Assembly: GCF_003201205.1 (NCBI RefSeq)
Contig: NZ_QICN01000002.1
Location: 421,780-485,779 of the forward strand
Direction: 5' to 3'
Source of the DNA: Sinimarinibacterium flocculans
GTDB taxonomy: Bacteria > Pseudomonadota > Gammaproteobacteria > Nevskiales > Nevskiaceae
DNA: 64,000 bases
Below, one piece after another: positions 8,899-17,596 of this stretch. Made by a program: the position numbers and the translations under genes. The stretch's first letter is position 1. Every line of letters begins with the position of its first letter. Under the pieces are notes generated by a model that did no database searches, had not been told where the DNA came from, and saw only the letters and a program-made list of their open reading frames with translations.

Positions 8899-9567
8899 CT
8901 ACGCGCCGAGCGCCGGCGGCCGCACGTACTTGCGGGTCAGGTGGACGCCGGCGACGAGGGCCACGCCCAGCGGCGCGAGCCAGCCGAAGGTCTGGACCGG
9001 CGCCGCCCAGGTCTCCGGCAACAGCCGCCCGAGTCCGATCAGCAGGAAGGCGATATGCGTCGCCACGCCGTTGCCGATCATCGCGCCCAGGTGCTCGGAC
9101 AGCGACCAGCGTGGCGCCGGCGGACGGCGGCTCAGCGCGAGCATCGCGCCGCCGCGCCCCAGGCCGACGAAAGCGAAGCCGGCGAAGATCAGGTTACCGG
9201 CCGACAGGCCGTAGACCAGCATGCCGGCACCGGACGCAAGCAGTACGACCGCCGCCGCGCGATAGGGCGTTCCGAAGTAGCGCGCGGGATCGCGCTTGAG
9301 CTGCAGCGCACGCAGGCTGGTCCAGACGCTCTCGCTGACGATGACGACCAGGTAGGCGAAGAACAGGGCAAAGCCGAGGCGTTCGCGCATCAGCAGTGCG
9401 CCGACGATCGGCAGCGCGGTGAGCAGGATCAGCCGCATCGCCTGCAGGTAGATGCGTCCGGCGCGGCGGTGCAGCGGCGAGCCCTTGCGCGCCAGCCCCG
9501 CGGTCCAGAAGCTTGCCAGCGCCACCGTGCCCGCCAGGGCGTGCAGCATGACCACGGCTTCGTACAT
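8899..9567 (-). CDS. Multi-pass membrane protein, DUF2306-like
   Basis: A 222-residue protein with about six hydrophobic helices covering nearly its whole length. The N-terminal pattern HALAGTVALASFW...SPLHRRAGRIY resembles the H...G...HRxxGRxY signature of DUF2306-type membrane proteins, whose function is unknown. It is divergent from the sensor kinase gene, 129 bases away. It may be a target or co-sensor of that two-component system, but nothing in the sequence proves this. The ATG is chosen because upstream in-frame sequence runs antisense through the kinase gene. Confidence 0.7.
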   Translation of the reverse strand: MYEAVVMLHALAGTVALASFWTAGLARKGSPLHRRAGRIYLQAMRLILLTALPIVGALLMRERLGFALFFAYLVVIVSESVWTSLRALQLKRDPARYFGTPYRAAAVVLLASGAGMLVYGLSAGNLIFAGFAFVGLGRGGAMLALSRRPPAPRWSLSEHLGAMIGNGVATHIAFLLIGLGRLLPETWAAPVQTFGWLAPLGVALVAGVHLTRKYVRPPALGA

Positions 9568-9696
9568 GTCGGTTCTCCGTCGATGAGCGCAGGCAGTCTG
9601 CGCGCCGCGCCGCGCCGCCGGCAGGTGACGAAACGCAGGGTTGGGGGGTGACAAAACGCACCTGCCCGCGCGCCGCGGCGCTCGGCATACTCGGCC

Positions 9697-10842
9697 ATGG
9701 CCCGCGATTTCCGACATGACGACGACGGCCCGCTCGCGCCGCTGAACCTGGCCGGCTACCTCACCTGGCTGGCCGTCAGCTCCGGTCCGCTGCTGCGCCT
9801 GCCGTCGCTGACCCCGGACCTGCCGACGGCGGCCGGCCTCGTCGGCTCCCTGGGTTTTCTCGCGCTGTTCGTCTGGCGCTCGCTGCGGCGCGCGCCGGAT
9901 TGGGCGCTCGACCGCTGGCTGGTGCTCGCACAGGTTCCGGCGACGCTGCTTGCCGTCGCCGGCTGGCGCGACGGCCTGCAGCCGGTGCTGATGATCATCG
10001 TCGCCGCACAGGCGGCGCTGCTGTTTGCCCCGCGCAGCCTGGTGCTGGTGCTGGCCACCGCCAACGCGATGCTGCTGGCGACGCTGCTGATGATGTGGCC
10101 GACGGGCGCGGCGCTGCGCAGCTTCGCGGCCTATCTCGGCTTCCAGGGCTTTGCCTGCCTGCTCGCGATCTACGCGCTGCGCGCCGAACGCGCTCGCGAT
10201 CAGGCGCAGCATCTGGCCGCCGAACTGCTGGCGACACGGGCGCTGCTGGCCGAGGGCGCACGCGCCGGCGAGCGCCTGCACCTGTCGCGCGAACTGCACG
10301 ACGTGGCCGGCCAGAAGCTGACGGCGCTGAAGATGCAGCTCGCCCTGCTCGAACGCCGCGCGCCGACGGAACTCGCCGCCGGCGTGAAGACACTGCGCGA
10401 ACTCGCCGACGAGCTGCTGGTCGAGCTGCGTGCCGTAGTCGGCACCCTGCGCCGCAGCGACGGCGTCGATCTGCACGCAGCCTTGCAGGCGCTGGTCCGC
10501 GCCTTCCCGCAACCGCAGGTCGTGCTCGATCTGCCGGACGAGCTGCGGGCACCCGATCTCGCCCGCGCAGAAGCCCTGCTGCGTGCTGCGCAGGAGGCCC
10601 TGACCAACGCCGCCCGGCACAGTGGCGCAGGCCGCGTCACGCTGAGGCTCGCACCCGAAGCGGACCGGCTGGTCCTCGAAGTCCGCGACGACGGTCACGG
10701 GCTGCGCGGCGCGCCGCCCGGCTACGGCCTGACCGGCATGCGCGAGCGTCTCGAAGCCGTCGGCGGCACGCTGGCGCTCGACGAACCGGTCGACGGCGGA
10801 CTGTGCCTGCGTGCCAGCGTGCCGGCGGGGGGCGCGACATGA
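9697..10842 (+). CDS. NarL-type membrane sensor histidine kinase
   Basis: A 381-residue kinase. Residues about 15-165 form roughly six hydrophobic segments, with no sizeable periplasmic sensor domain. A short coiled region leads to the HisKA_3 motif LSRELHDVAGQKLTALK with phospho-acceptor H201. The ATP-binding domain has the N box QEALTNAARHSGA, the G1 box DDGHG and GYGLTGMRERLEAVGG. It resembles DesK/LiaS-like sensors that read membrane state. Its stop overlaps the start of the response-regulator gene (ATGA), so the two are translationally coupled. Confidence 0.9.
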   Translation: MARDFRHDDDGPLAPLNLAGYLTWLAVSSGPLLRLPSLTPDLPTAAGLVGSLGFLALFVWRSLRRAPDWALDRWLVLAQVPATLLAVAGWRDGLQPVLMIIVAAQAALLFAPRSLVLVLATANAMLLATLLMMWPTGAALRSFAAYLGFQGFACLLAIYALRAERARDQAQHLAAELLATRALLAEGARAGERLHLSRELHDVAGQKLTALKMQLALLERRAPTELAAGVKTLRELADELLVELRAVVGTLRRSDGVDLHAALQALVRAFPQPQVVLDLPDELRAPDLARAEALLRAAQEALTNAARHSGAGRVTLRLAPEADRLVLEVRDDGHGLRGAPPGYGLTGMRERLEAVGGTLALDEPVDGGLCLRASVPAGGAT

Positions 10843-11468
10843 CGGCGCCGCTGTCGATTGCACTGGCCGACGACCAGGCGCTGATCCGCAGCGCGCTGGC
10901 GGCGCTGCTGCACGAGCTGGGCATCGACGTCGCCGTGCAGGCCGAGGACGGACACGCGCTGCTCGAGGCGCTGCACCGGCAGCGCGTGGATGTGGTCGTC
11001 AGCGACATCCGCATGCCGCGGCTGTCGGGCATCGACGCGGTGGCGCGTCTGCGCGAACGCGCCGACCCGACACCCGTGCTGTTGCTGACGACCTTCGACG
11101 ATCCCGCGCTGATGGCTGCGGCACGTCGCGCCGGCGCGCAGGGCTTCCTGCTCAAGGATTCGGCGCCCCAGGCGCTCGCCGATGCGATCGCCCGCCTTGC
11201 CGCCGGCGGCACGCTGTTCGCCGCGATCTCGACGGACGCCGTACCGGCACCGCCCGCGCCGGACGGCGCGCAGTCCGCGCACCTGACCGAACGCGAGAAG
11301 GATGTGCTGCGCCTCGTGGCGGGCGGTTATTCGAACAAGGAGATCGGTCGCGCGCTGGCGATCAGTGACGGCACCGTGCGCAACCATCTCACCGAGATCC
11401 TGGCAAAGCTCGAAGCGCGCGACCGCACGCATGCGGTCATCAAGGCCTTGTCGGCACGCCTGCTCTGA
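10839..11468 (+). CDS. NarL/LuxR-family response regulator
   Basis: A 209-residue two-domain regulator. The receiver domain has the acidic pocket ADDQ (10-13), phospho-acceptor D56 in VVSDIRMPR, and the conserved Lys in FLLKDS. The C-terminal LuxR-type helix-turn-helix reads LTEREKDVLRLVAGGYSNKEIGRALAIS. The ATG overlaps the kinase stop by 4 bases. It is the cognate partner of that kinase; target genes are unknown, the divergent membrane-protein gene being the nearest candidate. Confidence 0.92.
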   Translation: MTAPLSIALADDQALIRSALAALLHELGIDVAVQAEDGHALLEALHRQRVDVVVSDIRMPRLSGIDAVARLRERADPTPVLLLTTFDDPALMAAARRAGAQGFLLKDSAPQALADAIARLAAGGTLFAAISTDAVPAPPAPDGAQSAHLTEREKDVLRLVAGGYSNKEIGRALAISDGTVRNHLTEILAKLEARDRTHAVIKALSARLL

Positions 11469-11480
11469 GCCAGCGCGCGC

Positions 11481-11852
11481 CTACGCCGGGCCATCGTCCT
11501 CGACGAAAGCCTGCAGGCGCTGCAGCGCCTCGTCCCACTGCTGCGAAATCCGGTCGAGATAGCGCTGCGCGTCGCCGAGCCGCTCCGGACGCAGCGCCCA
11601 GATCTGCTCTCGGCCCGCGCGGCCGCCCTGCACGAGGCCGGCCTGTTCCAGGGCATGCAGATGCTTGGTGACGGCCTGCCGCGACACGCGGGCGCCCTCG
11701 GTGAGGCGTGCGATCGACAGCGGCCCGGCATCGCACAGGCGCGACACGATGCGCAGGCGCGCCGGCTCGCCGAGCGCCGCGAACACGCGCGCCGGGTCGC
11801 CCGCGGCCGCCGTGCGGCGGCGGCGCCGTCGCGGCAATGCCGGATCAGCCAT
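11481..11852 (-). CDS. ArsR-family winged-helix repressor
   Basis: A 123-residue regulator. After an Arg-rich N-terminus the core is ARVFAALGEPARLRIVSRLCDAGPLSIARLTEGARVSRQAVTKHLHALEQAGLV, the ArsR winged helix without an evident metal-binding cysteine pair. The ATG used overlaps the end of the SRPBCC gene by 8 bases; an upstream ATG would overlap it more and adds unrelated residues. ArsR genes paired with SRPBCC/AHSA1 genes are common, and the regulator usually represses the pair. The two palindromes upstream of the SRPBCC gene are its likely sites. Confidence 0.88.
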   Translation of the reverse strand: MADPALPRRRRRRTAAAGDPARVFAALGEPARLRIVSRLCDAGPLSIARLTEGARVSRQAVTKHLHALEQAGLVQGGRAGREQIWALRPERLGDAQRYLDRISQQWDEALQRLQAFVEDDGPA

Positions 11853-12339
11853 CGGTTCCGAGCGACAGGTACTTGGCGACCAGGTCGAGCTGGTGCGTCC
11901 AGCCGCCGTCGTTGCCGGCGAATGCATCGGCCCGGCGCGCCAGCGGGATGCGCTCGAAGCCGGATTCGGTGATCGTCAGCAACACGCCATCGGGCCTCTG
12001 CTCGAGCTCGAACACCACCAGCGTCCGTTCCTCGTCCGGCAGCGGCACATCCGACTCGGGCACGCCCGGATGCCAGCGGAACGCGAAGCAGCGCATCGGC
12101 TCCACGCGCTCGATCCACAGGTCGAAGGCGACGCCGTCGTAGGGCTTCTGCATCTCCGCGACCGCGGCATCGACCTGCGTTGGCCTGATCTTCGCCCGTA
12201 CCCGCGTGCCGGTCACGAAGCCGCCTTCCACTTCCATGCCGAACCACGCACCGAAACGCCGCGAATCGCTGATCGCGCGCCAGACGCGCTCCAGCGGGGC
12301 TTTCAGCAATACCTGCTTCTCGATCCGATCGTGTTCCAT
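11845..12339 (-). CDS. SRPBCC / AHSA1-like domain protein
   Basis: A 164-residue START-like (SRPBCC) protein. It begins with the family's first strand and helix (KQVLLKAPLERVWRAISDSRRFGAWFG) and ends with TITESGFERIPLARRADAFAGNDGGWTHQLDLVAKYL, typical of the AHSA1/YndB subgroup. Such proteins have a hydrophobic cavity, but most have no proven ligand. It is the first gene of a two-gene unit with the ArsR repressor. AGGAGG lies 6 bases before the ATG, inside a palindrome. Confidence 0.85.
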   Translation of the reverse strand: MEHDRIEKQVLLKAPLERVWRAISDSRRFGAWFGMEVEGGFVTGTRVRAKIRPTQVDAAVAEMQKPYDGVAFDLWIERVEPMRCFAFRWHPGVPESDVPLPDEERTLVVFELEQRPDGVLLTITESGFERIPLARRADAFAGNDGGWTHQLDLVAKYLSLGTDG

Positions 12340-12340
12340 A

Positions 12341-12358
12341 TGCAACCTCCTGGTTGCA
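12341..12358. promoter_or_regulatory. Operator-like palindrome covering the ribosome site
   Basis: TGCAACC-TCCT-GGTTGCA, with 7-base arms, immediately upstream of the SRPBCC ATG. On the coding strand the loop and one arm contain the AGGAGG ribosome site. It shares GCAACC-N4-GGTTGC with a second site 45 bases away centre to centre, as expected for an ArsR repressor. Confidence 0.7.
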
Positions 12359-12360
12359 TA

Positions 12361-12390
12361 TCTATACCAGACGGAACGATGGATACGCAA
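12361..12390 (-). promoter_or_regulatory. Candidate sigma-70 promoter of the SRPBCC-arsR unit
   Basis: On the minus strand, TTGCGT (12390-12385) and TATAGA (12366-12361, preceded by TGG as an extended -10) are 18 bases apart. The two palindromes flank and overlap this promoter, so repressor binding would block it. The call is by eye. Confidence 0.5.
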
Positions 12391-12402
12391 CCATATGGTT
12401 GC
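12387..12402. promoter_or_regulatory. Second operator-like palindrome
   Basis: GCAACCATATGGTTGC is a perfect 16-base palindrome that overlaps the candidate -35 element of the SRPBCC-arsR promoter. It has the same half-sites as the palindrome at the ribosome site. Confidence 0.7.
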
Positions 12403-12440
12403 ATATTGTCGACGTGCGGACCGGTGTACGCGGGCCTGCG

Positions 12441-13712
12441 CTATGGGGCGGGATCGGCCTCGGGAACCCACGGGTGTCGCATGATGCGGTCGCGCAGCGC
12501 CGGCAGCGGGGCACGCCAGCCGCCGCCTCCGTAGAGCGCGAGCCACAGATGCTCCTGCGCATCGACGGTCAGGGCGTTGACCGATTCGTCCGCCAGCCCG
12601 CCGATGCCGGTACCGAGCCGATACCAGCGATCGTCGCGTCTGAGCAGCAGCCCCTGCTTCCAGGTGCCTATCCAGCTTTCGTCGGCGCGGTCGACGATGC
12701 CGGTGACCCAGACCCCCGGCAGCACGACCCGGATCTGGCGATCGTCGCCGACGCGGAACAGCCCGCGGGTCGACCCCACCCACCAGCCGCCTTCGCGCGC
12801 CGGCACCAGCGCCTCGACCCGGCCGGCGTCGTCCGGCCACTGCATCCAAGGTTCCGCGCGATCGCCGTCCCAGGCCAGGATGCGCCGGCCCGAGTCCGCG
12901 AGCAGCAGCTGGCTTTCGCCTGCCCCGACGGCATCGAGCCGGCTGGCGCCGGGCAGCGTGATCTCGCGCAGCTGCCCGCCCTCGTCGTCGAGTCGCCACA
13001 AACCGTCGCCGGCGACGAGTACATGCCCGTTCCACGCCAGCATCCGGACGATGCGCCCCTTCGGACGATCCTCGCGGGCCGACAGGCGATGCAGCGTTTC
13101 GTCGCGCCCCATCAGGACCTCGCCATGCCAGCCACCGAGAAGGTAGCGGCCGTCCGCCAGCAGCAGGGCCGAGGCCATGGCCTGCGAACGCCCGTCGGCG
13201 AACTGCTCACGGTAGCGCCGCGGGCTGTACAGCAGGCGCCGAAGGGGCGCGTCGCCGGCACCGAGTTCGAGCACGGCGTACTTGCCGGTCATCAGCACGT
13301 CGCCGGTCGGCGTCAGCGCCACCTGCATGGCTTCGCTGCTCATGCCCTCGATCTCGCGCAGCGGGCCGCCCGTCAGCATCGAGAGGATCGGCACGGCGCC
13401 GGGCGTCGCGTCGGGCGCCCGTGCGCCGGTGGCCGCGGCATCCGGCCCGGTGCCGGCTTCGCTGCGTGCGGTGGCGTCCGGTGCGGTGGGAATGGGTATC
13501 GAGCGGTCGGGCGATGGCTCGTGCAGTGCCTGCACGACTTCACCCGTGGCCTGCTTCACCTCGGGCCAGAACTCCACCAGCAGCCCGACCAGCGCGCCGA
13601 GAACCAGCAGCAAGACGATGCGGCGATTCTCGGAACGCGATTCGCCGGGCAGCACGGCCCGCGCCGGCGGCGGGCGGGATCGGCTGTCGGGTTCGGAGGG
13701 CGGGCGTTTCAT
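12441..13712 (-). CDS. Single-pass membrane protein with predicted beta-propeller
   Basis: A 423-residue protein with no close family I recognise. A basic N-terminus is followed by one membrane segment at about residues 31-47 (RIVLLLVLGALVGLLVEFW), a Pro/Ala-rich linker, and from about 110 onward a repeating pattern. The repeats carry short strands and W/G-rich turns (GWWVGSTRGLFRVGDD, ESWIGTWKQGLLLRRDDRWYRLGTG, HLWLALYGGGGW), like two-component-regulator-type propellers. This suggests a periplasm-facing propeller anchored in the inner membrane. It follows the RND transporter gene by 54 bases in the same direction, so it may be an accessory subunit of that transporter. Function unknown. Confidence 0.6.
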   Translation of the reverse strand: MKRPPSEPDSRSRPPPARAVLPGESRSENRRIVLLLVLGALVGLLVEFWPEVKQATGEVVQALHEPSPDRSIPIPTAPDATARSEAGTGPDAAATGARAPDATPGAVPILSMLTGGPLREIEGMSSEAMQVALTPTGDVLMTGKYAVLELGAGDAPLRRLLYSPRRYREQFADGRSQAMASALLLADGRYLLGGWHGEVLMGRDETLHRLSAREDRPKGRIVRMLAWNGHVLVAGDGLWRLDDEGGQLREITLPGASRLDAVGAGESQLLLADSGRRILAWDGDRAEPWMQWPDDAGRVEALVPAREGGWWVGSTRGLFRVGDDRQIRVVLPGVWVTGIVDRADESWIGTWKQGLLLRRDDRWYRLGTGIGGLADESVNALTVDAQEHLWLALYGGGGWRAPLPALRDRIMRHPWVPEADPAP

Positions 13713-13766
13713 CGCCGTGAGGATAGGGCAGCGACCGCGTCCGGTCGCCGCCCCATCAACCGGCGC

Positions 13767-16343
13767 TCAGCGCGCCGGGTTCGTGGCGACGAGGGTCGGC
13801 TGCCGCTCGCGGAAGAACCAGGCCCCCAGCGCGGGCAGCAGACAGACCGCGCCGAACATGTTCACCAGGAACATGAAGGACAGCATCACGCCCATATCGG
13901 CCTGGAACTTGAGCGCCGAGAAGATCCACGTGGCGACGCCGACGGACATCGTGATGGCGGTGAACACCGCGGCGCTGCCGCGCTCGACCATGGCCCGCTC
14001 GAAGCTTTCGCGGAAGCTCACGGTCGGGTCGGCCATGTGGTGCTGGATGCGCTCGAACAGGTACAGGCCGTAGTCGACGCCGACACCGACGCCGAGCGCG
14101 ATCACCGGCAGCGTGGCCACCTTCAGGCCGATGCCGAGCGTCGCCATCAGCGCGTTGCAGAACACCGTGACCAGCAGCAGCGGCGTCATCACGCAGATCA
14201 CGCCGATCCACGAGCGGAAGGTGAGATAGCAGAACAGGATCAGCGAACCGAAGATCGCCAGCAGCATCGTCACCTCGGCCGCGGCCACTGCCTCGTTGGT
14301 CGCCGCCATGACGCCGACGTTGCCGCTGGCCAGCCGCAGCGTCACGCCGTCGACCGGGTTGGCCTCGACGAAGCGCTTGATCTCGGCCACGGCGTGCTGG
14401 ATCGTGTCGCCCTCGTGATCCTTCATGAAGATCATGACCTGGATCGCCTTGCAGCCCTCGTTGTTGAGGCCGAGGTTGGGATCGAAAGCCTTGGAGCCGG
14501 TGGACAGGCCGACCTGCGAACGCGGCAGCGCGCGCCAGCGCGGATTGCCCTCGTTGAACGCGGAGATCACCAGCTTGCCGATGCCGGCGACGCTGATCAC
14601 CGACTGCACGCCCTCGACACCCTTCATGTACAGCTCGAAGCGGTCGATGAGCTCCACCACCGGGTAGTGCAGGCAGGAGTCGCCTTCGAAACCGGGCGCC
14701 TCCGCGATGACCGTGAGCACGTCGACGCCGATGTCGTAAGTGCCGGCGATGACCCGGTTGTCCTGGTTGTAGCGCGAGTCCTCGTGCAGTTCCGGCACGC
14801 CCTGTCCGGAGTCGCCGATCACCAGGTCGCGGGACTTCCAGGTCGCGCCCGCAAGCAGGACCAGCGCGGCGGCGAATACCACCACCGCGAAGCGCGGCTC
14901 GGCACAGTTGCCGATCATGCGCACCAGCGGCGAGCGCCGCTCGATGCCGCTGTCGCCGGCATGCGCCATCGCCGACTGCTCGAGCCGCAGGTGCGCCAGG
15001 ATGATCGGCAGGATCATCTTGTTGGTGATGATCATCAGCAGCACGCCGACGCAGGCGGTGATGCCGAGTTCGTGCACGATCGGGATGTCGATCAGCATGA
15101 TCACGCCGAAGCCGAGCGCCTCGGTCAGCAGGCCGGCGGCACCGGGAATGAACAGCTTGCAGAACGAGGCATGGGCCGCGGCGGCCGGCGTCGCGCCGTT
15201 GCCGACCTCCATGCGCCAGGCATTGGTCATCTGCACCGCGTGCGAGACGCCGATCGAGAAGATCAGGAACGGCACCAGGATCGACATCGGGTCGATGCCG
15301 TAGCCGAGCAGCGGCAGCACGCCGATCAGCCACAGCACCGGCAGCATCGCGACGAACAGCGCGACGACCGTCGTGCGCAGCGAACGCGTGTACCAGTACA
15401 GCAGCACCGCCGTGATCGCGAACGCGATCGCAAAGAACGCGAACACGCCGACCAGGCCCTTGATCACGTCGCCCAGCAGGCGCGCGAAGCCGATGATGTT
15501 GACCTCGATGTCCGGGTTGTACGCCGGGTTGTCGACAGTCTCGACCTCGACCTCGCCGCCCTCGACGATGAATTCCTGCTTGCCCTCGGCCCCGGGCACG
15601 TCGCGCAGCACGCGGAACTTCTGCATGCCGAGCATCGCGCCGTAGTCGACGTACCCCTCAGCAACGACTTCACCGGCCTCGAAGGGTTCGCGCGCACGCT
15701 TCATCCGGTAGACGTACTGGATCGGGCTCTCGTAACGCCCGCGAATCTCCTCGAGCTTGCCCTGCACCTCCCAGTAGTCGACCTTGACCCCGGCGTTCGG
15801 GTCGTACTCGTGCAGGTCGGCCTGCACCATCGCGCCCTTGAGGTCGACGGCGACGAGCTGTCCGATCTGGCCGGAGTGCTCGACGTTGTTGCGCACGCGA
15901 TCGAGATCCTGCTCGGTGCCAGAGTAGCGCGCCGGCACCACCGGCTCGCCGCGGAAGCCGTCCTCGGTGATCTCGATGTAGTAGACGTTGGGCGTGAACA
16001 GCGACGAGACCTTGGTGCGGTTGATGCCCGGAATGAAGAACACCTCGTCGGTGGTCTCCTGCAGGGCCTTCATGAACGCCGGGTTGTAGATGTCGCCTTC
16101 GCCCTTCCACCGCAGATTCACGAGGATCTTGTTGGCGCCGGAGAAGTCGTCCATGTACTGCATCATCGTGCGCATGTACGGATGCTCGACCGGGATCAGC
16201 TTGAGGAAGCCCGGGTCGAGCTGGACCTTGGTGGCGCTGTAGCCGAAGGCGATCGTGATCAGCGCGAACAGCACGGCGAGCACCTTGCGGCTGCCGATCA
16301 GGAAGTCGGCCATGCGCGCGACCGCGCGTTCCGAACGGGTCAT
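13767..16343 (-). CDS. RND/MMPL-family transporter (copy 2)
   Basis: An 858-residue inner-membrane protein with one N-terminal helix, a large periplasmic domain, five helices, a second periplasmic domain and five more helices. The N-terminal HPYMRTMMQYMDDFSGANKILVNL and the loops around DPMSILVPFLIFSIGVSHAVQMTNAWR and GVGVGVDYGLYLFERIQ are typical of the MMPL/HpnN-like branch, related to sterol-sensing-domain proteins such as NPC1. These proteins move lipids or other hydrophobic compounds, driven by protons. The ATG overlaps the stop of the YCF48-like gene by 4 bases, implying a complex. It is a paralogue of the 871-residue transporter downstream of alkB. Its substrate is probably hydrophobic. 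Confidence 0.88.
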   Translation of the reverse strand: MTRSERAVARMADFLIGSRKVLAVLFALITIAFGYSATKVQLDPGFLKLIPVEHPYMRTMMQYMDDFSGANKILVNLRWKGEGDIYNPAFMKALQETTDEVFFIPGINRTKVSSLFTPNVYYIEITEDGFRGEPVVPARYSGTEQDLDRVRNNVEHSGQIGQLVAVDLKGAMVQADLHEYDPNAGVKVDYWEVQGKLEEIRGRYESPIQYVYRMKRAREPFEAGEVVAEGYVDYGAMLGMQKFRVLRDVPGAEGKQEFIVEGGEVEVETVDNPAYNPDIEVNIIGFARLLGDVIKGLVGVFAFFAIAFAITAVLLYWYTRSLRTTVVALFVAMLPVLWLIGVLPLLGYGIDPMSILVPFLIFSIGVSHAVQMTNAWRMEVGNGATPAAAAHASFCKLFIPGAAGLLTEALGFGVIMLIDIPIVHELGITACVGVLLMIITNKMILPIILAHLRLEQSAMAHAGDSGIERRSPLVRMIGNCAEPRFAVVVFAAALVLLAGATWKSRDLVIGDSGQGVPELHEDSRYNQDNRVIAGTYDIGVDVLTVIAEAPGFEGDSCLHYPVVELIDRFELYMKGVEGVQSVISVAGIGKLVISAFNEGNPRWRALPRSQVGLSTGSKAFDPNLGLNNEGCKAIQVMIFMKDHEGDTIQHAVAEIKRFVEANPVDGVTLRLASGNVGVMAATNEAVAAAEVTMLLAIFGSLILFCYLTFRSWIGVICVMTPLLLVTVFCNALMATLGIGLKVATLPVIALGVGVGVDYGLYLFERIQHHMADPTVSFRESFERAMVERGSAAVFTAITMSVGVATWIFSALKFQADMGVMLSFMFLVNMFGAVCLLPALGAWFFRERQPTLVATNPAR

Positions 16344-17461
16344 GACGCGTCTCCGGCCGCGGCCTGCGGCTGCTTGATGACGAGGCCGCCCTCGCCTCCC
16401 GTGAGCCAGCCGCCGGATGCCAGCGGCTCGATCGTGACGATGCCGCTGCGCGTGGGCGCCGCCACCTGCTGGAAGCTGCGCCCGTCGTCGCCGGAGCGCA
16501 GCAGCGTACCGGCGGCGCCGACCAGCAGCGCCCGCCCCTGGCCGTCGACGCTGCCGCCGAACAGCGACTCGCCGCCGGGCAGGCGGCTCTCGGTCCAGGT
16601 CTGGCCCAGATCGTCGCTGCGGTAGGCGTGCCCACGCATGCCGAAGACGATCAGCGTGCCCGACGGCAGCGACAGTGCCCCGAACAGCGAGCCGTCGTAG
16701 ACCGACGGCAGCTCGGTCCAGCTCTGGCCGTCGTCGGTGGAGCGCAGCAGCAGGCCGCGTTCACCGACCAGGATCAGCGAGCCGTCTGCCGCCACGGTCA
16801 TGCCGTTGATGTGCCGCTGGCCGCTGAACGCCTGCGCCTCGAAGGCGGCGAAGGGGTCGGCATAGGGGTCGAGCGCCTCTTCCGGCGCCGACGATTCGTC
16901 TTCCGTGGTTTCCGGCGTGACGATGTCCAGCTCGTACGGCTGCCAGCTCCGGCCCCGATCCTGCGAGACCCGCATGACGCCGAAGGCGCCGTAGGCGAAC
17001 ACCCGGTCGCCGACGAGGCCGGACACGCCCAGCAGCGGATCGCTGCCCTCGCTGTAGGCCACCTCCTGCCACGAATCGCCGCGATCCTCGCTGAGCAGGA
17101 TCCAGCCGTCGTGGCCGACCGCGAGCACGCGCTGTTCGTCGATGAAGCGCACGCGCGTCAGCGTCGATCCGCGCTGCGGTGCCGGTGCTGCCGACCGCCA
17201 TGGCCCCGCGGCGCCGTCGGCGACGAGGATCTGCCCCTGCTCGCCGACGGCGACGAAGCGCTCGCCGGCACGGTCTACGCCGTTGACCAGCAGCCGCTCC
17301 GGGTAGACCTGCGTGTCCGGGAACGCCGGTGGCTGTCTCGGCGAGAACGAGTACACCGCACCGCCGACGACGAGCGCGGCCACCAGCAGGGCCGGCCAGC
17401 CGGCTACGACACTCCCGGCCGCCTGGCGCTGGGCCACGGTCGCGGACGCCGAATCGTTCAT
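16340..17461 (-). CDS. YCF48/BNR-repeat propeller protein, membrane-anchored (copy 2)
   Basis: A 373-residue protein. An N-terminal membrane segment lies at about residues 20-42 (GWPALLVAALVVGGAVYSF). Repeats of the sialidase/YCF48 type follow, with S-x-D-x-G-x-x-W asp-boxes: SEDRGDSW, SQDRGRSW, STDDGQSW, SDDLGQTW and SGDDGRSF. This gives a predicted periplasmic beta-propeller. YCF48-like proteins accompany RND/DUF1302/DUF1329 genes in many proteobacteria, and their function there is not established. It is translationally coupled to the RND gene, supporting a stable partnership. An acidic insert (about 170-195) is an oddity. Confidence 0.8.
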   Translation of the reverse strand: MNDSASATVAQRQAAGSVVAGWPALLVAALVVGGAVYSFSPRQPPAFPDTQVYPERLLVNGVDRAGERFVAVGEQGQILVADGAAGPWRSAAPAPQRGSTLTRVRFIDEQRVLAVGHDGWILLSEDRGDSWQEVAYSEGSDPLLGVSGLVGDRVFAYGAFGVMRVSQDRGRSWQPYELDIVTPETTEDESSAPEEALDPYADPFAAFEAQAFSGQRHINGMTVAADGSLILVGERGLLLRSTDDGQSWTELPSVYDGSLFGALSLPSGTLIVFGMRGHAYRSDDLGQTWTESRLPGGESLFGGSVDGQGRALLVGAAGTLLRSGDDGRSFQQVAAPTRSGIVTIEPLASGGWLTGGEGGLVIKQPQAAAGDAS

Positions 17462-17596
17462 GAGTCTCTCCTCTCTAGCGCTTGCCCCGGTCTATGGCCG
17501 GGCTCTGGCGGCGCGGCCTTGGTGCGCCCGCGCGCCAGCAGTCTGATCCGGGCCACCTGCCCCCGCAAGCGACCGACCCTCTCCCCCCCGCCCCGA

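Noticed and set aside
9900-10838. N-terminal extension of the response regulator in the same frame
   Set aside because: It is out of frame with the kinase gene and Arg-rich; the regulator's real ATG overlaps the kinase stop.
12354-16625. A 1,423-codon open frame on the plus strand
   Set aside because: It is antisense to the propeller and RND transporter genes. Its translation is His/Arg/Asp-rich with no family signature, as expected from a high-GC shadow frame.
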